This document shows, one piece after another, positions 25,880 through 36,245 of a stretch of 64,000 nucleotides of DNA. The DNA comes from Anopheles merus (lineage: Eukaryota > Arthropoda > Insecta > Diptera > Culicidae). The position numbers and the translations under genes are program-made. The notes under the pieces were generated by a model. It was not told the origin of the DNA and did not search any database. It saw nothing but the letters and a program-made list of their open reading frames with translations. The stretch is taken from the NCBI RefSeq assembly GCF_017562075.2, contig NC_054081.1:4333468-4397467 (forward strand), written 5' to 3'. How positions within the stretch are numbered: position 1 is the stretch's first letter; every line of letters starts with the position of its first letter.

Positions 25880-26151
25880 TTGGGTTTCATGAATCTTTCG
25901 TTGAGATTTATTCATGTGAATCTTCAGTGATGTGTGATTCGAATCTCGAGTCGAATCTTCAAAGATTCACGAGTCTCTAAAGATTTACGAATCTTTGAAA
26001 GAGACGAATGAAGCTCCAATGCTCAAATTCTCTACAGCAAACCAAACAACAACAACAAAAACGAATCTTTTAAGATTCAATAATCTCTAAAGATTCATGA
26101 GTCTTCAAAGATTCACGAATCATCAAAGAGTCTTGAACCTCTAAATATCCT
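25880..26151 (-). repeat. Composite GATTCATGAATC satellite repeat, copy 2, end part
   Basis: Reads as the reverse complement of the copy at 7566-8262: it begins with the shared end (GTTTCATGAATCTTTCGTTG) and continues into degenerate GATTC units. It is cut at 26151 by the BEL/Pao insertion; the other part resumes at 33162. The last five bases, ATCCT, are the target-site duplication. Confidence 0.85.
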
Positions 26152-26333
26152 TGTTGAGTAATGAATTTGTACGGTATAAACATATGACCTTCTGTCACTT
26201 GAATTTGCTGCTTGGGAATTGTATTGAGGGGACGAATGAAGGAAACAAGGAATAAAGAAGGAGTCTAGCGCAAGCGTTCAATCAGTACAGACGTTCCTCT
26301 CTCTACCAGTTGAGAAATTCACTAACTAAAACA
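26152..26333 (+). repeat. 5' LTR of BEL/Pao element
   Basis: Starts TGTTGAGTAATG and ends CTAAAACA, the TG...CA ends expected for an LTR. It is identical to the 3' LTR. GGAATAAAGAAGG in it (AATAAA) could serve as polyadenylation signal in the 3' copy. Confidence 0.96.
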
Positions 26334-26336
26334 TTA

Positions 26337-26354
26337 TGGTCCTTCGTAGAACCG
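26337..26354 (+). other. Candidate primer-binding site
   Basis: TGGTCCTTCGTAGAACC begins three bases after the LTR. TGG pairs with the CCA end of a tRNA, as required for minus-strand priming; I could not assign the tRNA. Confidence 0.55.
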
Positions 26355-26639
26355 GATAGAATTGGCTATCGAGATAACGACAATTCGTTGCACACGGGTG
26401 CATTAGTGGCAGTGTATTGTGCGTTTGCTGTTTCGATACTCGTAGAGAGATTGAGGAAGTGTGCATAACGGCAGTGTATTGTTCGCGCGAGTGTCACAGT
26501 GTGAGTTGGACACTAGGACATTCAGTGTGCGTGTAAAATAGCTGTGCGCGTTCGGACAGGCTCATACTTGAGCATACGCATGCGTTAGATCGTGCACTTC
26601 ACAAGTGGCTTAATTGTGAAGTCCAGATACGCAACATTT

Positions 26640-27435
26640 GGTGCATCGAGCGTTCAAAGTGTAGAACGTTTTCGGTGAGAAGTGTTGTGTAGCTTCAGTG
26701 CGGGAGTGCAAGTGTCCCCACAAACCGAGTACCTGACTTCCAATTCGTGGAACGTCGTTGGTGGTATCGTTTGTTCCAGTGTAGGTGCGCAAGTTACCTA
26801 CACACGCACATCGAGCGTTTTCAATCTGTGGAAACGTGGTCGGTGCGATACATTATTGTGTGTCGTCGAACCGCTGCCGTTCGAATTCACAAGAAATTAC
26901 CAGTGCAGGTTTGCAAGTTCCTGTACAAAGCATATCGAACGTTTTCAATACGTGGAAACGTGGTCGGTGCCAGTTATTGTTTCTGACGGTCAAGCCTCAG
27001 TCTTTTGGACGCTTGTTGAACAATACATTGTTCAAGTGTTAGTGAACATTGAATTCAAAGTTGTATGTTTCAAGTGTAGGTGAGCAAGTTCCCTATACAC
27101 GTACATCGAACGTTTTCAATCTGTGGAAACGCGGTCGGTACGGTATCTTTTTGCTTGTGATCTATCATCAGTCGTTCGAATACGCAAGAAGTGTTTTCAG
27201 TGCAAGGAGGCAAGTTCCCTGCTTAAGGCATATCGAACGTTTTAATTCGTGGAAAACGTGGTCGGTGCTAACAAACGTATTGTGAACAATACGGTTCGCG
27301 CGCGTTATTCAAACGGAGTGAGCGTGTGCGCGAGTGAACAATTCTCTCTTTTCGGGTTAAGATAAAGGTTCGCGCGCGTTATTCAAACGAAGTGAGCGTG
27401 TGCGCGAGTGAACAATTCTCTCTTCTCGGGTAAAG
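26640..27435 (+). repeat. Tandem repeats in the retrotransposon leader
   Basis: At least four degenerate copies of a 120-170 bp unit, each with a core like CGAACGTTTTCAAT then GTGGAAACGTGGTCGGTGC (cores near 26808, 26933, 27103 and 27230). These are followed by two nearly identical copies of a 64-bp block at 27293-27356 and 27367-27430, period 74, starting GGTTCGCGCGCGTTATTCAA. They lie between the primer-binding site and gag. Confidence 0.85.
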
Positions 27436-27589
27436 CAAAGTTCCGCGTGTGTTAATCCGGGTGTGTGCGTGAGTGTGCGAACAATAAAACCGCGTGGTTT
27501 GAACTAATTCTACGGGTAGAGTACGGGACAAATTGAACTATTTTACGAACATTCAGTGTTGTGAAAAGTGTTTTTTGTTACAAGTGAAA

Positions 27590-28528
27590 ATGCCTGGTTC
27601 ACCAGTTCCAACGACGTCGGCGGCGTTTGAGGAACAAGACGCATCGCATCGTGTATCACATGTGCAAGCTGCATCAGACAGCGATCATGTCCAAGCCAAT
27701 CCAATACTGAGGGCAGCCGTGGCAAGAGAAGCTTCGGAGAGTGAGTTTGAAGGTTTTGAATCAGTAAATTCAAGTCCTACTTTTCCAACAGCAGCAATGC
27801 TGGCGGAGAAAAGAAAGCGAATGCGTCAGCATTTCGACCAAAGGCTGGACCGCATTGATCAAGCACTACAGCATGCAACAAGAGCGGATGCCGCTTTTCT
27901 GAAAGGATGTGCGTCACGCTTGTCGATGCTATCCACGGAATATGAAACATGGCACACCAACAATTTGGTTTCTTCTTCCAATGCACAGTTCGAACAAGAA
28001 GAAGAAGAGTACGCCTCTTTCGAGAACCGCCATTTTGAGCTTTCATTGGCAATTGAAAGAAACTTGTCATCAAGTGTAGTTTCCACACCAACACGCGATA
28101 CCATGCCACACACAAAACTTCCCGAAATGCGCTTGCCAACTTTTGATGGAAAGATGGAAGATTGGTTACCGTTTCGAGATGCCTTTCTCAGTCTTATTGA
28201 TCGCAATAAGAATTTAGCCGACGTAGACAAGCTACGATACTTAAAAGGCTCTCTTCAAAAGGATGCTCTTAACGTAGTAGGAGACATCGAAATCACTGAC
28301 GCAAATTATTCTGTTGCCTGGGAAGTATTGAAATCGCGATTCGAAAACAAAAAGCTAGTGGTGAAACGATATCTTGATGGATTATTTGCGATACCACACA
28401 TGAAAAAGGAATCATACGAATCACTGATTTCTTTAATTGACAGTTTTGAGCGTGGTGTTAAAATGACGACCAATGGGAGTGGCCACGGAAGGATGGAGCG
28501 TGCTCTTAGCTCACATGGTCTGCTCTAA
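27590..28528 (+). CDS. BEL/Pao Gag, frame-disrupted at its C-terminal part
   Basis: Structural protein frame of the BEL/Pao element, starting MPGSPVPTTSAAFEEQ. The middle (TFDGKMEDWLPFRDAF and following) is the conserved DUF1759-type Gag core of BEL/Pao elements. About 290 residues are family-like; after VKM at about 28465 the frame leaves the family sequence and ends in an unrelated tail at 28528. The continuation of Gag, including the zinc knuckles, is in the overlapping frame starting about 28473. The plain explanation is a 1-base insertion or 2-base deletion at 28466-28473. Confidence 0.85.
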   Translation: MPGSPVPTTSAAFEEQDASHRVSHVQAASDSDHVQANPILRAAVAREASESEFEGFESVNSSPTFPTAAMLAEKRKRMRQHFDQRLDRIDQALQHATRADAAFLKGCASRLSMLSTEYETWHTNNLVSSSNAQFEQEEEEYASFENRHFELSLAIERNLSSSVVSTPTRDTMPHTKLPEMRLPTFDGKMEDWLPFRDAFLSLIDRNKNLADVDKLRYLKGSLQKDALNVVGDIEITDANYSVAWEVLKSRFENKKLVVKRYLDGLFAIPHMKKESYESLISLIDSFERGVKMTTNGSGHGRMERALSSHGLL

Positions 28529-31500
28529 ATTAGACCTGGCCACACTTAAACAATGGGAAATACATCATAGCTCAACCAATGTTCCCACGTATGACGAGAT
28601 CATGAAATTCCTTCGCAGCCAAGCAACTGTTTTGCAAGCCATGGCTCCAGACAGGAATCGAACAAGTGAAGCAACAACAGCTGGAGGCAGAATGAAAACC
28701 CGCAACGAAGTGTACAGCGTGGTTAAGCCGGCCACAAAGGTTTGTTCATTCTGCAAAAGGGCTTCACATGCTGCGTACCTGTGCGAAGTGTTTCGAAATG
28801 CATCTGTGGAAAAGCGACACGAGCTAGTGAGGAACGGACAGTTGTGTTTTAACTGTTTGTCGGCGGGTCATCAGCGAAAGGATTGTTCGTCCGGATCTTG
28901 CCGTGTATGTCAGCGAAATCATCATACGATGCTTCACAAACCGAATTCTCCAATTGATCAGTCGTCATTAGCATCAGCGTCATCACTGCCGTCTACATCA
29001 AATGCAGAAGCAGCTACACCGGCTTCTATTGTTCAACATTGTGCGCGCAACAATTTCGAAAAAATAATCCTGTTACCAACAGCAATGGTACAAGTAGTGA
29101 ATGTTGACGGAACACGTATCTGGGCTCGAGCTTTACTGGATGGAGGTTCACAGATCAACATTGTTACGGAACGATTGGTACAGCTGTTGAGAGTCCAGAA
29201 GAGGAACGAGCATCATCTGCTTGGTGGAATAGGGAAGGCACAGCATTCGTCTCATCATTCTGTGAGCCTTGCTATCCACTCTCACTGCTCTACCTTCAAG
29301 GCAAGCTGGAAGTTCCATGTGCTGCGAGAAGTGACGTGGGACCAGCCAGCACATGCAGTCAATCCGGAAGGATTGAACCTACCGAAGGGAGTGACGTTGG
29401 CGGATCCTCATTTCTATGAGCCAGGGCCAATTGATCTACTTATTGGGCGAGAAGGTTACAACGATCTACTTTTGGGTAACATTCTTCGGTTGAATAGCCC
29501 AAAACTACTACTGCAAAACACGGAGCTGGGTTGGATTGTCTCAGGTCAGGTAAGCCAAGGTCTAACACACTCTTCCTTAGTGCTCAACGTCATGACGCTG
29601 AATGACCAACTAAGCCGGTTTTGGGAACTGGAAGGCTGCTACTCCCCTGCGATGTTATCCGTCGAGGAAGCTGAGTGTGAGGCAGCATTTGTACAAACAA
29701 CTTCACGAGACCACGAAGGCCGTTTCGTGGTAGCCTTACCAACGCGTACTGAAAGGCTTAATCAACTAGGTGACTCTTATGAAGCTGCATCACGGCGGCT
29801 ACAATCGCTCTGTAGGCGATTAAATATCGACTCGAAATTGAAGCAGGAATATTCTAAATTCCTACAGGAGTATCTCGATCTAGGACACATGGAAGAAATT
29901 CCATCTGACCGCCATGACATTGGAAAGACATATTACATGCCGCATCATTGTGTAGTACGACCCGACAGCCTCACGACTAAGCTAAGAGTCGTATTTGATG
30001 CATCCAGTTCTACTGATACAGGGGTATCCCTCAACGATGCACTGATGGTGGGACCTTCAGTGCAAGATGATCTTTTGTCGTTGTTACTCCGATTTAGAGT
30101 ACCCAGATTTGCGATTTTGGCTGACATTGAAAAAATGTATCGCCAAATTTGGGTGAAGGAGTCCGATCGTCCACTTCAACGCATCCTGTGGAAAGAATCT
30201 GCTGATGATAGAATTCGCATCTATCAGCTGAAAACCGTTACGTACGGCACAGCCTGCGCACCTTACTTGGCCACCCGTTGTCTGCAAGCGTTGGCTAAGG
30301 AAGGAGAAACAAGATATCCGAGGGCATCCAAGGTCCTCGAGCAAGATTTTTACATGGATGACATGATCACCGGTGTGGAATCTGTTGAAGATGGCCGGAT
30401 TATTTGCAGCGAAATAAATCAGCTGCTACAATCGGCAGGATTTCACCTGCGCAAATGGGCTTCAAACTCGTCTGAGTTACTGGAGCAAATACCAGCTGAA
30501 CTACAAATCGAGGGAGATGTTTTGAACATCGATCGCAGCACATCCATCAAGGCTTTGGGTTTAAGATGGATGCCATCATCGGACCAGCTAGGGTTTAGTG
30601 TGCCTGGTTGGAAGGAATCAGAAATCATCACCAAACGCATTGCGTTATCAGACTCAGCTAAGTTGTTCGATCCTCTTGGACTGTTAGGACCAGTCATTGT
30701 AGTAGCAAAGTGTTTCATGCAGGAGCTCTGGAAGAACGAAAATACCTGGGATGAACCTTTGGAGTCTGAACGGCAACAATTCTGGTTGCGCTTCAGAGAA
30801 CAACTCGCTGATCTGACTAGCTTGACAATTCCACGACGAGCAATTGGTGGAACAGTGCGAATTGAAGCTCACGGATTTAGTGATGCTTCCCTACGGGCTT
30901 ATGGCGCCTGTATCTACATACGAGCAGAATCGTCCGATGGCCAAGTCTCAGTACGGTTGTTATGTGCTAAGTCAAAGGTGGCACCGATACCTAATACCAA
31001 ACGGAAGAAAAACGTGTCCCTTCCACGGCTCGAGTTGTCGGGAGCGTTGTTACTATCACACTTATGGCAGAAGGTGAAGCAAGGGGTGAAATTGGAGCTT
31101 AAAATCAACTTCTGGGTTGATTCAACGATAGTTCTTCATTGGCTTTCAAGCAGTCCTTCCCGTTGGAAACAGTTCGTTGCGAACCGAGTTGCGGAAATCC
31201 AGCACCAAACCTACAAGATGCCTTGGAGTTATGTGGCCAGCGAGCACAATCCAGCTGACATTATTTCCAGGGGAATGATGCCTTTGCAGCTCATGGATTC
31301 CCAACTTTGGTGGCAAGGGCCCTCATGGTTGCATCTTCCAAGTCAAGCTTGGCCTACGAACAAACCCAATACTGAAATTTCCTCGGAAGATTTGGAAGAG
31401 CGATCGATTGTAGCCACATCTCAACAGGTACCGCCAAATTTTCTATTCGATCTTTCTTCATCTTACGAAAAATTGGTGCGACTTACGGCATATCTGCTGC

Positions 31501-32942
31501 GATTCATGTACAATTGTCAACCGACACACCGCGGAAATCTACGAAAGGGGTTTCTAAAAATAGATGAATTAGTGTCAGCGTCTCTAACGCTCGTTCGTCT
31601 GGCCCAACAAGAAACCTTTGCTGAGGAGCTTCGGGATGTTCGTCAAACTGGAGCGGTCAAGCCGAACTCAAAACTGAAAACGCTAACACCTATTCTGAAA
31701 GAGGGTATCCTACGTGTGGGTGGTCGTTTGCGAAACGCGCCTGTTTCGTATGAACGCAAACATCCGATAATTTTAGCGTTTTCTCACCCATTGACCCTAC
31801 TGATTGCGCGTTCTTATCATCGACAATATCTGCATGCGGGACAACAAGAGCTCATATCTAGCCTGCGTGAGAGATTCTGGCCCCTTCGCGTACGCAACCT
31901 GGCACGAAAGGTCGTATATGAGTGTGTAAGTTGTTTCCGATCCAAACCAACAACGGCAGAGCAAATCATGGGAGATTTGCCCAGCGAACGCGTAAACCCA
32001 GTTCTCCCATTCTACAACACTGGTGTGGATCTGTGTGGTCCATTATTCTATAGACAAACCAACAAGAAGGCTGCTCCAATCAAATGCTATGTTGCTGTTT
32101 TCGTCTGTCTTGTGATCAAAGCAGTACATGTGGAGCTTATTGCCGATTTGTCTACTCCAGCCTTCATTTCTACATTGAAGCGTTTCATAGCTCGTCGCGG
32201 TAAACCATCCGTAATCCAGTGCGACAACGCCAAAAATTTCCGGGGAGCTGATCGAGCGCTCAAGGAGATGTATGAGCTGTTCCAGAAACAACAACATCAG
32301 GATGCTGTTACAACTTACTGCGGAACGGAAGGGATCACCTTCAACTTCATCCCTCCGCGGTCACCCCATTTCGGTGGGATCAGGGAGGCCGCAGTGAAGT
32401 CGCTTAAACGGCATCTCAAGGCGACGATAGGATCCAGTATCTTGCGGCGAGACGACCTGGAAACTATCTTAGTTCAAGTGGAGGCTTGTTTGAACTCGCG
32501 ACCGTTAACTGCACTTTCCAACGATCCAGAGGACCTGGAAATTCTGACACCGGGTCATATTTTGATTCAACGGGCGCTTACATCGGTCCCTGAGCCATCT
32601 TATGCTGAGATTCCAGGCAACCGCCTGGACCGCTATCAACAATTGCAGGAGTATGTTCGGCGGATTTGGAAGCGATGGAATCGAGACTACTTGTCTGGTT
32701 TGCATCCGCGTACCCGGTGGACTTCAAGGCGAGACAACGTTCGGGAGGGCACTATGGTCCTGCTGAAGGAGGACAACCTTCCCCCTCTCAAATGGCGCTT
32801 CGGCCGAGTGCTGAAGATTTATCCTGGTGATGACGGCTTGGTTCGAGTGGTTGATGTGAAAACGAAGGATGGAATTTACAGAAGAGCCATCACCAAGATC
32901 TGCATACTGCCCGGACAGAAGGAAGAAAGAGAGGTTTCGTAA
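28473..32942 (+). CDS. BEL/Pao Gag C-terminus plus Pol polyprotein
   Basis: About 1489 residues open to a TAA at 32940. In order: the rest of Gag with zinc knuckles (CSFCKRASHAAYLC at about residue 91, CFNCLSAGHQRKDC at 125); a retropepsin-like protease with ALLDGGSQ (Asp about 223); reverse transcriptase with the YMDD box at 627-630; RNase H (HGFSDAS near 800); integrase with a zinc-binding HHCC region (ending CVSC) and catalytic residues Asp 1186, Asp 1251 (QCDNAKNF) and Glu 1305 (GGIREAAVK); and a C-terminal domain typical of Pao integrases. Catalytic residues all look intact. The first ATG is not a true start: a stop lies at 28464-28466 in this frame, so expression depends on the upstream frame. 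Confidence 0.93.
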   Translation: MGVATEGWSVLLAHMVCSKLDLATLKQWEIHHSSTNVPTYDEIMKFLRSQATVLQAMAPDRNRTSEATTAGGRMKTRNEVYSVVKPATKVCSFCKRASHAAYLCEVFRNASVEKRHELVRNGQLCFNCLSAGHQRKDCSSGSCRVCQRNHHTMLHKPNSPIDQSSLASASSLPSTSNAEAATPASIVQHCARNNFEKIILLPTAMVQVVNVDGTRIWARALLDGGSQINIVTERLVQLLRVQKRNEHHLLGGIGKAQHSSHHSVSLAIHSHCSTFKASWKFHVLREVTWDQPAHAVNPEGLNLPKGVTLADPHFYEPGPIDLLIGREGYNDLLLGNILRLNSPKLLLQNTELGWIVSGQVSQGLTHSSLVLNVMTLNDQLSRFWELEGCYSPAMLSVEEAECEAAFVQTTSRDHEGRFVVALPTRTERLNQLGDSYEAASRRLQSLCRRLNIDSKLKQEYSKFLQEYLDLGHMEEIPSDRHDIGKTYYMPHHCVVRPDSLTTKLRVVFDASSSTDTGVSLNDALMVGPSVQDDLLSLLLRFRVPRFAILADIEKMYRQIWVKESDRPLQRILWKESADDRIRIYQLKTVTYGTACAPYLATRCLQALAKEGETRYPRASKVLEQDFYMDDMITGVESVEDGRIICSEINQLLQSAGFHLRKWASNSSELLEQIPAELQIEGDVLNIDRSTSIKALGLRWMPSSDQLGFSVPGWKESEIITKRIALSDSAKLFDPLGLLGPVIVVAKCFMQELWKNENTWDEPLESERQQFWLRFREQLADLTSLTIPRRAIGGTVRIEAHGFSDASLRAYGACIYIRAESSDGQVSVRLLCAKSKVAPIPNTKRKKNVSLPRLELSGALLLSHLWQKVKQGVKLELKINFWVDSTIVLHWLSSSPSRWKQFVANRVAEIQHQTYKMPWSYVASEHNPADIISRGMMPLQLMDSQLWWQGPSWLHLPSQAWPTNKPNTEISSEDLEERSIVATSQQVPPNFLFDLSSSYEKLVRLTAYLLRFMYNCQPTHRGNLRKGFLKIDELVSASLTLVRLAQQETFAEELRDVRQTGAVKPNSKLKTLTPILKEGILRVGGRLRNAPVSYERKHPIILAFSHPLTLLIARSYHRQYLHAGQQELISSLRERFWPLRVRNLARKVVYECVSCFRSKPTTAEQIMGDLPSERVNPVLPFYNTGVDLCGPLFYRQTNKKAAPIKCYVAVFVCLVIKAVHVELIADLSTPAFISTLKRFIARRGKPSVIQCDNAKNFRGADRALKEMYELFQKQQHQDAVTTYCGTEGITFNFIPPRSPHFGGIREAAVKSLKRHLKATIGSSILRRDDLETILVQVEACLNSRPLTALSNDPEDLEILTPGHILIQRALTSVPEPSYAEIPGNRLDRYQQLQEYVRRIWKRWNRDYLSGLHPRTRWTSRRDNVREGTMVLLKEDNLPPLKWRFGRVLKIYPGDDGLVRVVDVKTKDGIYRRAITKICILPGQKEEREVS

Positions 32943-32967
32943 TAAGGGTTGAAAGCTACCTTTCAAC

Positions 32968-32979
32968 GGGGGGCGGCTA
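32968..32979 (+). other. Polypurine tract
   Basis: GGGGGGCGGCTA immediately precedes the 3' LTR and is in the right place to prime plus-strand synthesis. Confidence 0.6.
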
Positions 32980-33161
32980 TGTTGAGTAATGAATTTGTAC
33001 GGTATAAACATATGACCTTCTGTCACTTGAATTTGCTGCTTGGGAATTGTATTGAGGGGACGAATGAAGGAAACAAGGAATAAAGAAGGAGTCTAGCGCA
33101 AGCGTTCAATCAGTACAGACGTTCCTCTCTCTACCAGTTGAGAAATTCACTAACTAAAACA
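32980..33161 (+). repeat. 3' LTR of BEL/Pao element
   Basis: 182 bp, identical to the 5' LTR. It is followed directly by the target duplication ATCCT. Confidence 0.96.
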
Positions 33162-33285
33162 ATCCTTTAATCTCCAAGGCTTCATGAATCTATGAGCTTC
33201 ATAAGTCCATTGAAATTTATATAACTATAAATCTTTAGAGATTTATGATTTCCAAAATAATGAATTTGCCCAATCCCACCTAAAA
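33162..33285 (-). repeat. Composite satellite repeat, copy 2, resumed after BEL insertion
   Basis: TTTAATCTCCAAGGCTTCATG and following GATTC-like units continue the repeat interrupted at 26151. Degeneration is strong towards the right. Confidence 0.7.
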
Positions 33286-33432
33286 CTTTCCCGTTGTGTG
33301 TTCAAGCCTCGCATGGACCATATCCCCGTAGCAAAACAAACTATCCGGCTGCGTGGTACTTGCGAAGAAGTCTCGATAGCCTGTACAGGCTGGCATGACC
33401 ACGTAGGATATGACCACGCCAAGAAGAAGAAG
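33286..33432 (-). repeat. SINE-like dispersed repeat (SINE200-like)
   Basis: On the minus strand it begins CTTCTTCTTCTTGGCGTGGTC and runs through GCTACGGGGATATGG to a degraded GGTTCGAA-type box (AGGCTTGAACACAC). Fragments starting with the same CTTCTTGGCG motif occur near 8091 and 58299. This pattern matches my memory of a common Anopheles SINE; the family name is tentative. Confidence 0.55.
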
Positions 33433-36143
33433 CTAGTGTGGGTTAAAATCTAAATATCTAGACATCCTAAAACATGATTTCGCGGGCCTGATAGATTCAA
33501 CTACTTGCTGATTGCTGATATAACCTATCTGAATTGATTGACGTTTTGGGACGCGTTAAATTTGCAAATTTTGTTATTAGTTACCCAATAGGCCAGCCCG
33601 AACTCGATAGCTGATTTGCGATCGGTTGAGAGATGAAACAATGACTCTTTTTAGTAAGCACATGAAACTCTTTGGAACTTTGCAGCTGGTTTGGATGCTG
33701 TTTAGATGCTTGCTAAGAACGTGTAACGAACTTTGTAGCCATGAAAACATGACATCCGTCCGACAATTTGGTTCTTTTCAAAGTTCAATACCAAAGACTG
33801 ACCTGGAACTTTGCTGCTGTGCCTGCTTGTTGAACTACTGCAAAAGGTGAACTCAGGCAGCGATCCTAAAAGCGTGCCAAAAAATGTACCGAGTAACTTA
33901 ATGTATTTAACAAAACACAATTTCGAACCCCTTTGAAGCAACTTCTGCAGCAAATACTCGCTTCTACGACCGTCACGTAATTAATGGATGTTCCTTATAG
34001 CCGCGTAAAACGAACAGCCCTTTCTATGCCCATATGTTCGTAAATGTGCACACCGGTGACGAACGCACCTAAGGAGAAATGAATTCTTTCCTAAACCGTC
34101 AACGCAAATAGTAAACAGCGTGCCGGTCAATGGGTCAGCGAAATACATTTGTTTATTTTTGTATTTGCAAAAGCGCAGACAGATGGAGGATGCTGGCTAT
34201 CTGCGGCCATCTTTGCAGGAATACGCGGGAATCCAAGATTAGGCTTCGCAGTGTTTGAGTTTTCGGTTACTGCGTTTATTGGTGCCCTATGGGAATAGAA
34301 ATTGAATAACAATCGATCCTACTCAAAAACGAGCACCTTTCCAAACCTTTTTGTTCATTTGCTACTCGGTCAGAAATGTGTGAGTTTTTTTGTATTAAAA
34401 TACGTCCACTGTAGAACCAAAAGAATGTATGCAGCCAAAAGCAAAGGAAAGCAGCAACGTCGTACGCCAACCGACTGTTGCGCCAAGCCCCGTCAAGTCA
34501 GTTTGACAGCACGGCCCGCTTGACAGTCCTGTACGGCCACATACGGCGCTCGTGTGAACGGTCGGGCGTTAAACTATCCGGGTACCAGGGTCACAGGCTT
34601 GCCAGCAGCGCTCTGCTCTCGCCTTTAGACACCAGCGAAGAAGGGGAGCAGGTTCATTGATTGTGCTACTGCTGCTGGTTGTGTTGGGTAGGTTTTGCTA
34701 GCGGCGTTGATAGCGTTGTTCTTGGCTCTAGACTATTTTTGACCCGCGACTTCAGGGCTGAGCAACTCAACAACATGCCTGGAAGCTCAGCGGCCAGCTG
34801 TCGTGGGTGTGGAGGACTCATATTTTTATTATTATTTTTTTTACACATAGTTAAAATAAGAAACAATAGATTGTACCTTTCAAATGAAAAAAGTAACCCA
34901 AATTTTGAGATGTACAAAAACGCCCTAGAAATGGTGTAACAACGGCGATCGATTAGAGCTTTATTGGAAGTTTAAGTGTATCTTCAGACCTTTCCCGATC
35001 TAGGCTCTGTTGATAGAGAGGATTGTTCTGTACCTATCACGCTTTGAATTCTGGTCTTAAATCAGTAAAAGACCTGGATTGGGCGACGAACCTATTCCGG
35101 GTTCTTCAGCTGGACCTGATCCAGCTCCAGATTCTGGAATTGATGTCCGAGTCTATGGTGGCTTTGAAACTGATCTCATACGTTACCATTACCACAGCAT
35201 TACCTTAGATCTGAACTTCAGTTTTGGAATTGGAACTCCCAGTCCAAGAACTGGATCCTGATTCCAACCCAGTAGAACTAGTCCCGAATTCTTCTGGGTC
35301 CTGGATTGGGGTCTTGGATTTAGCCCATCAGTTGGATCACTGTCCTAGAAAGTAGCAAGAGGGTACATATTCAGGGTAGAAGTTCGGGACGCATCAGCTC
35401 CCCAGCCATTCGGTAGACTTTGTTGAAGTAATTCCAATGCTTCCACTGGTCTCGTAAAGACATAGTTTGCAACACATCTGGTTTCGGTAAAAGCGGCCAA
35501 ACAAACGATACGAGACACCACCCGCCCGGGTTCGGCGGAGGTTGCTTTCTTGTCCTTAACACTAGCTTTTACTTGGGTACTTAGAATTCTGCGCAATATT
35601 AATGTATATATATATATATATCCTCTGCACGTGGTGGCGGTGGTGTGTACGGGTTTTTTGTTTACATAATTTTCAAATTTTGTTCTTCCTTATAACCAAT
35701 ACGATCGTGCCTGCGCCTGCGCCAAACGAACTACACCCACTACAATATGGCCAGCCAGTTTCATGAAGAAGAAAAAACAAAACGCCTACATTCGTACCTA
35801 AAAATTAGTATCGTTTGTGCCTTTCTTTTTCTGTTGTTGTTAGACTATGGTGTTGCCGAATTTTAAATTCCGCTCGTCTGAATAATTACTAGTCACGTCC
35901 ACGCGCGCCCACACACACACACACACACACACAACAACAACAAAAATATTTAAAAAAAACCCCACTAGCGACTAGAAATTTAAAATGTAAGTTATTCGGT
36001 AAATAGATTTGCCGCAATGCTCACAAACCCTTGCTGCGTGACGGTTATGGCCCTGCCAAGAAGTAGATTATCTACTCTATTGCTCTCTCTCTTCTTCCTC
36101 TTTCTCTTCTTCTTTCTCGCTCTCTCACACACACACCCTCTCA
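33433..36143. other. No coding gene seen; right part may be NBL1 3' UTR
   Basis: AT-rich unique sequence without recognisable domains. Around 35080-35340 it is made of degenerate, proline/leucine-like low-complexity units. From about 35590 the plus strand is T-rich (A-rich on the minus strand), so the right end could belong to the 3' UTR of the NBL1-like gene. Confidence 0.45.
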
Positions 36144-36149
36144 TTTATT
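36144..36149 (-). terminator. Candidate polyadenylation signal of the NBL1-like gene
   Basis: TTTATT on the plus strand, AATAAA on the minus strand, about 100 bases after the stop codon of the NBL1-like gene. Confidence 0.45.
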
Positions 36150-36245
36150 GTTCCTCACACGAAACCGCTCACAACCATCCCATCCCCAGGGTCCGCTCTC
36201 TAACGTCTAACGATTGTGGTGTGTTACTACGCGTTGGGCGGAAAT

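Larger units (their letters stand above)
26152..33161 (+). mobile_element. BEL/Pao LTR retrotransposon, recent but frameshifted
   Basis: A complete 7010-bp element: 182-bp LTRs at both ends, a leader with tandem repeats, gag, pol, and a purine-rich tract before the 3' LTR. It is flanked by the 5-bp direct repeat ATCCT (26147-26151 and 33162-33166), the duplication length typical of BEL/Pao. The two LTRs are identical as read base by base, implying recent insertion. The order protease, reverse transcriptase, RNase H, integrase and the pao-type motifs place it in BEL/Pao, not Ty1/copia or gypsy. There is no third frame for an envelope-like protein. Gag and pol are in different frames, so this copy probably cannot make the normal polyprotein. 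Confidence 0.96.

Noticed and set aside
28460..28475. Programmed frameshift between gag and pol
   Set aside because: No slippery heptamer is visible and BEL/Pao elements normally use a single frame; an indel or assembly error is more likely.
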